This document shows, piece after piece, positions 9,601 to 14,104 of a stretch of DNA of 14,104 nt. The stretch covers positions 49,098 through 63,201 of the forward strand of contig JAHBMJ010005858.1 in NCBI GenBank assembly GCA_018398765.1, in the 5' to 3' direction. The notes below the pieces were generated by a model. The model did no database searches. It worked only from the letters and a program-made list of their open reading frames with translations, and was not told the DNA's origin. Every line of letters starts with the position of its first letter. Position 1 is the first letter of the stretch. A program made the translations under genes and the position numbers. Source of the DNA: Chromera velia (lineage: Eukaryota; Sar; Chromeraceae).

Positions 9601-10010
9601 GTCCGTCTCTGTCTTTGTGGTACTCTGTCTGTCTCTGTCTTTGTGGTACTCTGTCCGTCTCTGTCTTTGTGGTACTCTGTCCGTCTCTGTCTTTGTGGTA
9701 CTCTGTCTGTCTCTGTCTTTGTGGTATTCTGTCTGTCTCTGTCTTTGTGATACTCTGTCCGTCTCTGTCTTTGTGGTACTCTGTCCGTCTCTGTCTTTGT
9801 GTGTCGTCCGTCTGCCTGAATGCAGCCAAGGAGGACGAGTGCGCCGACTCGCCAGTTTGTGCGGCGATGGGCGTGGGCGCGGGCGACTGCGGAAAGACCT
9901 TTGGGGAGGTTGCGCAGGGAAAAGGTCAGGAGATTCCTCCAGCTCAGCAGGGGGTAAGCGTGCAAGAGCAGTGTAAAAAGACTTGCGGCGAGTGCGAAGG
10001 TGGCGGCTGA
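6176..10010 (+). CDS. Secreted protein of unknown family with C-terminal ShK-like domain
   Basis: Proposed exons: 6176-6530, 7083-7762 (or 7753), 8111-8605, 9261-9463, possibly 9536-9557, and 9831-10010. The N-terminus MPSTRKLSIILLLSLGILLE is a strong signal peptide with basic n-region and leucine-rich core. A linker rich in Asp, Pro and Gly follows, then a region of about 230 residues with three N-glycosylation sequons (NGT, NCS, NGS), then a Cys-containing region, then a Pro-rich segment, then six cysteines spaced as in ShK domains (ECADSPVC, DCGKTF, QCKKTCGEC). The total would be about 640 residues. ShK-like domains occur in many secreted eukaryotic proteins and need not mean a toxin. The middle resembles nothing I recognise. 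Exons 1-3 join cleanly; the link from 8605 to 9261 and to the last exon is inference. Confidence 0.62.
6657..6688 (+). repeat. (GA)16 microsatellite in gene B intron 1
   Basis: Sixteen GA units, directly preceded by a CTT-rich pyrimidine tract (about 6565-6640). The pair of opposed homopurine and homopyrimidine tracts could form unusual DNA structure. Confidence 0.95.
6951..7052 (+). repeat. Degenerate (GAGT/GGGT)n tract in intron 1
   Basis: Tetranucleotide-like repeats of TGAG, TGGG and TGAA up to about 30 bases before the exon 2 acceptor. Confidence 0.9.
7083..7762 (+). CDS. Gene B exon 2
   Basis: The acceptor CACTGCAG gives phase 1 continuity from exon 1. The 226-codon exon holds the three N-glycosylation sequons, a WRYTNNFVEKDTQVFNLATP stretch and a CPCP motif. 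The end is either GTCTCT after MS (7762) or GTGATG after DDEI (7753); both are phase 0. Confidence 0.75.
8111..8605 (+). CDS. Gene B exon 3
   Basis: After CATGGTCAG the frame reads CYESPRVFWREDKCARKF, has about seven cysteines, and runs through ALTDWEKGAVVRFLANPYIP to FDYAPPKKRG. The frame meets TAG at 8612-8614. A GTGGTT donor at 8606 would skip it in phase 0 and join VWGPLVDEGP in the next exon. If this donor is not used, the protein ends here with VV. Confidence 0.65.
8983..9255 (+). repeat. CA/CAAA microsatellite in gene B intron
   Basis: About 270 bases of interspersed CAAA and CACA units. Long Cys/Val/Phe-rich minus-strand and Thr/Asn/Lys-rich plus-strand ORFs across it are artefacts of the repeat having no stop codons. 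Confidence 0.97.
9261..9463 (+). CDS. Gene B exon 4
   Basis: After ATGCAG the frame reads VWGPLVDEGPKNLEMPFPPP, a Pro/Arg stretch, then VVVNFKVSDFSQMTCGE and a charged helix to AG|GTGGGA. The acceptor lacks a pyrimidine tract because it abuts the CA/CAAA repeat. The ATG at 9256 is in frame, so this could instead be the first exon of a separate gene, though it would lack a signal peptide. Confidence 0.6.
9536..9557 (+). CDS. Possible 22-nt microexon of gene B
   Basis: A candidate between CTTAAG and a good GAG|GTGAAT donor. It converts the phase 2 end of exon 4 to the phase 0 start at 9831, reading (S)RRRHCGE. It is proposed because direct joining of 9463 to 9831 breaks the ShK frame. An alternative is a donor inside exon 4, at AAG|GTATCG (phase 0 to 9831) or ACCT|GTGGGG (phase 1 to 9826). 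Confidence 0.2.
9592..9801 (+). repeat. 26-bp minisatellite, eight copies
   Basis: Units start at 9592, 9618, 9644, 9670, 9696, 9722, 9748 and 9774. The core is TGGTACTCTGT(C/T)(C/T)GTCTCTGT, nearly identical between copies, which points to recent expansion or homogenisation. The array is pyrimidine-rich and ends 30 bases before the ShK exon. Confidence 0.95.
9831..10010 (+). CDS. Gene B last exon, ShK-like domain
   Basis: It encodes EDECADSPVCAAMG, DCGKTFGEVAQGKG and QEQCKKTCGECEGGG then TGA. The six cysteines follow the ShKT order C-x6-C-x9-C-x(long)-C-x3-C-x2-C with the typical tCxxC ending. The acceptor is AAG at 9830 (phase 0) or GCAG at 9825 (phase 1). The domain in animals includes ion-channel blockers but is widespread in harmless secreted proteins. 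Confidence 0.75.
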   Translation, partial: EDECADSPVCAAMGVGAGDCGKTFGEVAQGKGQEIPPAQQGVSVQEQCKKTCGECEGGG

Positions 10011-10536
10011 CTGAGCTGTAATCCGTGTGTGTCTATGAAACGTCCATCGGGAGACGCTGCAAGCTTGCTGGATCGATTTCCCAACACTCCGTGTAGGTCA
10101 CAAAATAGATATACAAGTTTGGACACTTTAAAAACTTTTAAAATTTGTTTTGAACACTGAACAGTTTTATACATATCATATGTTATGTAGGGTAAGATAT
10201 TCAGCTACTACACATCTGACTGCATGATGATGAAGCTGCGTTATCACCTGGGTTATCGCTATTGATATGCGTTTTTACATATCATGGTATGAAAGGCATC
10301 TAACGTTTGGTTACATATACTACTTCAATGTTCTACGTATATGGATAGTATGCTATATCAATGCAGCAGCATCATAGCCAGGCATGGTATGTTGTTTTGG
10401 TTTAAAACGGGAATGCTTTTAAAGTCTTTAATTTCCTCATACTTCCGTCCTAATATCAAAACTTAGTGTTTGCTTCTAGATGCTTTAAGCCCGCTTAAAA
10501 AGGGCCACTTTGTACACCAATTTTCAGCTTTATACT

Positions 10537-10722
10537 CTATATATACTTCTTGAGATCCACCAATCGGCCTTTTTCAAAATGGTAGGTTGATTTTTGAAAA
10601 AGGTATACGTCAAAATGTCCAGTATTAAACCAGACTTTTTCACCGGACATTCGGACACATTCCACCGGACATTCTTTAATATAATCTGCAGGTTTAAAAG
10701 TTTTAAATTTATGGAAACACAA
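10537..10722 (-). CDS. 61-codon ORF of unknown nature in AT-rich region
   Basis: The frame contains PADYIKECPVECVRMSGEKV and ends in VDLKKYI then a stop; its first codon is TTG, so it is more likely a fragment than a complete gene. An open frame of this length is less expected in AT-rich sequence. It includes the duplicated CACCGGACATTC and the 12-bp inverted repeat, which may equally explain the openness. No family recognised. Confidence 0.15.
   Translation of the reverse strand: MCFHKFKTFKPADYIKECPVECVRMSGEKVWFNTGHFDVYLFQKSTYHFEKGRLVDLKKYI
10568..10603. repeat. Perfect 12-bp inverted repeat
   Basis: CCTTTTTCAAAA at 10568-10579 and its exact complement TTTTGAAAAAGG at 10592-10603, separated by 12 bases. 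It could form a hairpin on either strand. Confidence 0.9.
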
Positions 10723-11075
10723 TCAGTTTATACTATACTAGCTATCATGTAACCTAGCATGAAACGCATTCTAAAATGTGTTGTAAGCATGCTATGGACT
10801 AGGCTACGGAATAAATTTAGAAACAAAAGCACAATCCAGATTGTGAATTGAATCATCGAAATTGTTGAAGAGAATTAAATCAAACTGTTCTACTAAGAAA
10901 AGCCGGTTATGCTTTTTTGACCGTATGTTGACAATTCGTTATTCAATGATTTGGTAGTCATGCCAGCTAGTGTATTTGTTCTTCCTTTCAAGGTTTTTTA
11001 TGGTTGTTCGCAAATCAGATTAGCAAACCGGCCCCACCTTTGTACTGAAAAAGAGTTGAAGTCTCCGACTCTTTC

Positions 11076-11843
11076 TTATTGTTCATAGTCACTTTTGTTT
11101 CCCCGTCTCTTCTCTTTTGATCTCTTATCTTTCCGCTTACAGTCTTTGCGTTGTAGATCGCGATGGTGTACCTGGACCTCACATTTTCCTTTGGGCAGCT
11201 TTTCCGGCAACCGTGCTGCCAGGAGCTCAACAAGCGCAACAGATCGATGGCGACCGTGATCGCACCCAAAGCCAACAACGACGGCAGTCTGCCCTTCTTC
11301 CGGGCCCCCCTCCTTGTCCTCCTCAGATTCACTGAGAGCTAAACCTTCACTGATGCACACAGAATCGCTTTTTGTTTCAGATTGAGTCTCTGAGGCAAGC
11401 TGTTCCGGACCTTCCAATTCCTCTTGTTTCTCCGAATTTCGCGTACTTGTTTCTTCTCTCTCTGTTCTCTGACTTGATTCACCAATGTGCGGCTGGGCCT
11501 CTCCACCCTCAGTCTGGGCAGCATCTGAAGGTCCTTCCCGCACCCGGCCTGGACCTGCTTCAGCAGCTGGCACTTGTTCCAGCTCGCGCGTGACCAGGCG
11601 CATGATTTCTTCCTCCGCAGTCTCCAACATGCCTGCGTACTCTTTCTGTTCGAGGACCCATTGCTGAATGTCCCTGCTATGCCCCGTTCTGTCCCCTCCG
11701 CGGGGCCCTCGCCTCAGAGATGCCGGAGGTCCTGAAACACATCGAGCATTGTACGTCAGGGAGGTAGCAGGTTTTCCAAAGCGGTACCCAAACGACATGA
11801 TGAGCACTCTCACAGGATGGGCAGATGTATCCTGGGCCGCCAT
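11076..11843 (-). CDS. RapZ C-terminal-domain-like protein with acidic insert
   Basis: A single-exon gene of 255 residues; the ATG at 11843 has a good context (CAAAATGGCGG). The N-terminal part, VRVLIMSFGYRFGKP and YNARCVSGPP (residues about 11-40), matches the start of the RapZ/YvcJ C-terminal domain (SFG, then a D/NxR motif). The C-terminal part, VVVGFGCDHGRHRSVALVEL (about 189-208) and VHHRDL, matches the GCTGG-HRSV and HRD motifs of the same domain. In bacteria this domain binds small RNA GlmZ. The N-terminal P-loop nucleotide-binding domain of RapZ is absent. Between the two halves lie about 120 residues rich in Glu, Ser, Gln and Thr. The tail is very basic (KRKDKRSKEKRRGNK), perhaps for nucleic-acid binding or nuclear import. 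RNA binding here is inference from the family. Confidence 0.75.
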   Translation of the reverse strand: MAAQDTSAHPVRVLIMSFGYRFGKPATSLTYNARCVSGPPASLRRGPRGGDRTGHSRDIQQWVLEQKEYAGMLETAEEEIMRLVTRELEQVPAAEAGPGRVREGPSDAAQTEGGEAQPHIGESSQRTEREETSTRNSEKQEELEGPEQLASETQSETKSDSVCISEGLALSESEEDKEGGPEEGQTAVVVGFGCDHGRHRSVALVELLAARLPEKLPKGKCEVQVHHRDLQRKDCKRKDKRSKEKRRGNKSDYEQ

Positions 11844-12431
11844 TTTGCCGTCGACTGCCCTGCAAGTATTGTCACAGCGTTTTCTGCCGGCTTAGGCGTT
11901 TCCTGTGGGTTCAATGCCGGTTTTTGGTCAAGCAAGTATGATGCGCACGAGCTTGAAGCTTGGACCTGCACACTTGGACGGTCTTTTGGTGTTCCAAATT
12001 CACCGTATGTTAGAGAGGATATATATCCAAACGGCTCAAGTTTCTTTCAACCGCTCTTGCCCAATTGTTCAATGCGCGTGCAGACAACAGGATCTTGGAT
12101 GACGGCTTGTCTACAGCACTGGGTGTTCGTTCAATGCTTGCAAGACTTCTGGGTCCTCTTCTTACACCGACGTGTCGTTAAATTTCTTGCGGGCCTTTGA
12201 AGCCGCCTTTCTTCAGCTAGGCCTTTAATAGCTCGACATCAGAAGTCACGGCTAGTCGTCTCCTCATTGCTTGTACTGGTCCCCTGCCTGCGTCCTAAAG
12301 ACCCTGGCACAGATCGAAGTGATCAGACTCGGTCAAAGCTTCATGCCAGTATCAGTATATGTATAGAAGTTGGTTCATGCATGGCGCCATACCAGTATCA
12401 GAATGATGCGGCCTGAAGTTGGCCCTGAACT
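11844..12431. other. Intergenic spacer upstream of RapZ-like gene
   Basis: No supported gene. GTTCAATGC occurs at 11909, 12067 and 12129 and may be a regulatory word. GGATATATATCC at 12017-12028 is a perfect palindrome that could serve as an AT-rich promoter element for the minus-strand gene. A 127-codon plus-strand ORF (11817-12200) overlaps the RapZ-like start antisense and shows no recognisable features. Confidence 0.4.
12346..12422 (+). repeat. Imperfect direct duplication
   Basis: CCAGTATCAG ... GAAGTTGG occurs twice (12346-12373 and 12392-12422), with diverged middles of 10 and 13 bases. This lies directly left of the palindrome array. Confidence 0.6.
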
Positions 12432-12671
12432 CACGCATGCGTGGAATTAAGGTCAGTCAATTCAGTAATCTGACCGCGCGGTGGCGGCGCGGCGAAGTCC
12501 GCGTGCACACGCGGGCCATATATGCATATATATATGCATGTGGCGCCGCCCCCAGGGGCGGGGCCCACTTCGCGGGCCCGCCGCCCGCGCCCGGTTAATT
12601 CGGCGCGCGCCGCGCGCGCCCCATGCACGCAGCGCCCGCTGCGCGTTGCATGAACCATGCATGCATGAACC
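12432..12671. repeat. Array of seven consecutive palindromes/hairpins
   Basis: In order: CACGCATGCGTG (12432-12443, perfect); CCGCGTG-CA-CACGCGG (12499-12514); ATGCATATATATATGCAT (12522-12539, perfect 18 bp); CCGCCCC-CA-GGGGCGG (12546-12561); CGCGGGC-5 nt-GCCCGCG (12571-12589); GGCGCGCG-3 nt-CGCGCGCC (12602-12620); CATGCA+CGCAGCG with CGCTGCG+TGCATG (12622-12652). GGTTCATGCATG at 12372-12383 and its exact complement at 12660-12671 flank about 300 bp. Most of the array is extremely GC-rich. It could be a miniature inverted-repeat element, a replication or chromatin structure, or a structured RNA; no homology is claimed. Confidence 0.85.
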
Positions 12672-12974
12672 GGAGTGCCCTTGCAAAAATCGCCTCAAAT
12701 CATATCTCTTGCCGGAAAACATGCCACAACACTTCCCGATCACTTCCCGCCTCAACTGCTTTATAAAGCCCCAGCTTGACATGCACAAATATACAGCCTC
12801 ACGGAACGTATCAAGAATTCTCCTCTGCCATTGAAACTGAGCAGATTGATCAGAAAAACCCTTGCTTCGCCCTATAAGATTGATCGACCGTTTTTGTGAA
12901 ACGGCCTGAGATCTTCAATCGTGTGTCTCCCCTTCAACCAAGTCCACATCTTCTGATCCGATCAAGCGAGTGTG
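12672..12974 (+). promoter_or_regulatory. Upstream region of glycine-rich gene, TATA-like element
   Basis: No ORF of note. TTTATAAAG at about 12761-12769 resembles a TATA box, about 210 bases before the ATG; a TSS cannot be fixed from sequence alone. Confidence 0.3.
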
Positions 12975-13985
12975 ATGTCACGCCTGGCCGCATCCCTTCT
13001 TCTGGGCCTCTTCTTGCTCACAGAAGCGAACCCACCAACAAATGATTTGACGTTTGGGAGAGAGGCAAGCTCTGACTGTCCTTTGCCGTGTGGCCCTACA
13101 GCGTGCTGCAATGTTGAACCTGACCAGTGCAATTGGCATCCGGTCGGGGGCTTCTCGTGCAGCGCCTCTGAGAGCTTTCTTCCCGGTGGAGGCGGCGGGG
13201 CTGTCTCTGCCTCTGCTGGTGAGACGCTGGAAGAAAATGGAGAGGTCGACAAGTTCATGGGATGGGGGTGGAGAAGAAGGCGCTGGGGTAGACGGGGACG
13301 GTGGGGGACAGGAAGAGGAGGAGGGCGTTGGGGTGGTGGTGGGGGTGGGAGGTGGGGTGGAGGTGGTGGCCGTGGTGGGGGAGGTAGAGGTGGCGGTGGC
13401 GGTGGAAGTGGCGGGGGTAGAGGCGGTGGGGGTAGTGGAAGTGGTCAAGGAGGTGCTGGTGTAGGCGGAAACGGTGTAGGCGGATCCGGAGGAGACGTCG
13501 TGTTCCCTCCCGGGACGACAATTATTGTTGGTGAAGGGGGGTCCCTTGTGATCGTGGGGGGTCAGGGTGGAGACGGTGTGGGGGGAGCCGGAACAGGTGG
13601 GAGCGGTGCGGGGGCCCCGGGGGACAACAAACAAAACTCGGGTGCAGATACAGTTCAGGCGATGGGGGATGCAGAAGTATCAGATGCCCTTCTTGAAATG
13701 GGTGCTGTGGAAGAGAACACGGATGTTCTGGATGAGGCCTTGGGCGAAGGCGGGGCCACTGGGGGAGAAGGAAGAGGAAACATTTCTGGGCCTTTGGAAG
13801 GCCAGACCGCGCGGCCTTCCTCTAGGGATAGAACAGCAATGAGACAAGCTGAACAGAGTGAGAGGGTGTTCTGGCTTCCCGGGGGCAGAGCTAGACTCAG
13901 GGGGGCGAAATCAGGAGACGACAGCTCAATGGATGTTCGCCTGGTGGTTGAAGGAGACAGCGGAGACGGGACTGTGTCTGTCTGA
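12975..13985 (+). CDS. Secreted glycine-rich protein with N-terminal cysteine motif
   Basis: A single open frame of 336 residues from the ATG at 12975. MSRLAASLLLGLFLLTEA is a clear signal peptide, with cleavage likely before NPP. Six cysteines follow at residues 35, 39, 44, 45, 52 and 62 (CPLPCGPTACC, QCNW, SC). Residues about 95-120 are Trp/Arg/Gly-rich (GWGWRRRRWGRRGRWG), then Gly-rich repeats (GGGR, GGGS, GVGG) run to about 215, interrupted by the hydrophobic stretch TTIIVGEGGSLVIVGGQ. The tail is acidic with Glu and Asp. Such proteins are typical of cell-wall or matrix components; that role is inference. Overlapping ORFs in the GGN-rich part are composition artefacts. Confidence 0.7.
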   Translation: MSRLAASLLLGLFLLTEANPPTNDLTFGREASSDCPLPCGPTACCNVEPDQCNWHPVGGFSCSASESFLPGGGGGAVSASAGETLEENGEVDKFMGWGWRRRRWGRRGRWGTGRGGGRWGGGGGGRWGGGGGRGGGGRGGGGGGSGGGRGGGGSGSGQGGAGVGGNGVGGSGGDVVFPPGTTIIVGEGGSLVIVGGQGGDGVGGAGTGGSGAGAPGDNKQNSGADTVQAMGDAEVSDALLEMGAVEENTDVLDEALGEGGATGGEGRGNISGPLEGQTARPSSRDRTAMRQAEQSERVFWLPGGRARLRGAKSGDDSSMDVRLVVEGDSGDGTVSV

Positions 13986-14104
13986 AGAAGAGTCTCAGGC
14001 AGGCTCAGGGTGGCAGTCAATCTGAATCCAGAAAGCGGAATTTGGAGGCTACATCTGTAGAGGAGGGAAACGAAAAAGAGGACAGCGTCATGAAGAAATT
14101 CAAG
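13986..14104 (+). other. Flank of glycine-rich gene, open in another frame
   Basis: After the TGA the sequence stays open to the window end in a different frame, giving GSQSESRKRNLEATSVEEGN and a Lys-rich end. This looks coding in composition. It could be a downstream exon of the glycine-rich gene, or a frameshifted continuation. Confidence 0.3.

Larger units (their letters stand above)
10011..11075. other. AT-rich intergenic stretch with inverted repeats
   Basis: From about 10080 to 11030 the base composition turns markedly AT-rich compared with both sides. No long ORF exists. Perfect inverted repeats occur at 10484-10499 (7-bp arms) and 10568-10603 (12-bp arms, 12-nt loop). CACCGGACATTC occurs twice at 10641 and 10663. 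It may be the convergent 3' flank of gene B and the RapZ-like gene, or a decayed insertion; no transposase is recognised. Confidence 0.5.

Noticed and set aside
8706-9829. Long minus-strand ORFs with Cys/Val/Phe and TETDRVPQRQ-type repeats
   Set aside because: They are translations of the CA/CAAA microsatellite and the 26-bp minisatellite, neither of which contains stop codons; they run antisense to gene B exons.
9831-10010. Calling the ShK-like domain a toxin
   Set aside because: The fold is common in secreted enzymes and matrix proteins; nothing in the sequence shows toxicity.
11817-12200. 127-codon plus-strand ORF
   Set aside because: About this many ORFs of this length are expected by chance in 14 kb at this GC content; it overlaps the RapZ-like start antisense and shows no domain or signal.
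13054-13634. Overlapping Val/Glu-rich and Thr/Pro-rich ORFs in the glycine-rich gene
   Set aside because: GGN/GTG repeats keep several frames open; only the frame with signal peptide and cysteines is credible.

Overview
The window looks like nuclear DNA of a unicellular eukaryote. Genes are broken by GT..AG introns whose acceptors are mostly TGCAG, introns are full of microsatellites, and spacers are long. The palindrome GCATGC recurs at least a dozen times by eye, and this is a known ApiAP2-type site in apicomplexans. Together with ankyrin, ShK-like and RapZ-C-like proteins this suggests an alveolate, perhaps a chromerid-type alga. That placement is inference: no rRNA or marker gene is present.

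Left third (about 1-5490, minus strand): one intron-rich ankyrin-repeat gene, read right to left, whose 3' end lies beyond base 1. Nine exons can be placed by eye. Every intron can be read in phase 0 and the ankyrin repeats follow the exon boundaries. One large exon carries a long acidic insert with 24 consecutive Glu codons. A 50-codon ORF of unclear status sits just upstream of the start.

About 5760-6175 is a divergent spacer with three GCATGC palindromes in 40 bp, probably the shared promoter region. Plus-strand gene B (6176-10010) follows. It encodes a secreted, N-glycosylation-prone protein of unknown family ending in a six-cysteine ShK-like domain. Its introns hold a (GA)16 tract, a GAGT/GGGT tract, about 270 bp of CA/CAAA repeat and eight copies of a 26-bp minisatellite. 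The first two junctions are well supported; the region after 8600 has alternatives.

10011-11075 is an AT-rich stretch with several perfect inverted repeats and a 61-codon ORF. 11076-11843 (minus) is an intronless gene resembling the C-terminal domain of bacterial RapZ/YvcJ, with an acidic insert. 11844-12974 is intergenic and contains the most unusual structure of the window: seven consecutive palindromes or hairpins in about 220 bp, bounded on the right by half of a 12-bp inverted repeat. 12975-13985 (plus) encodes a secreted glycine-rich protein. The last 119 bases are open in another frame and look coding.

No RNA genes, CRISPR array or recognisable transposase were seen. The genes do not form an evident pathway. 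Two of the four main genes encode predicted secreted proteins.
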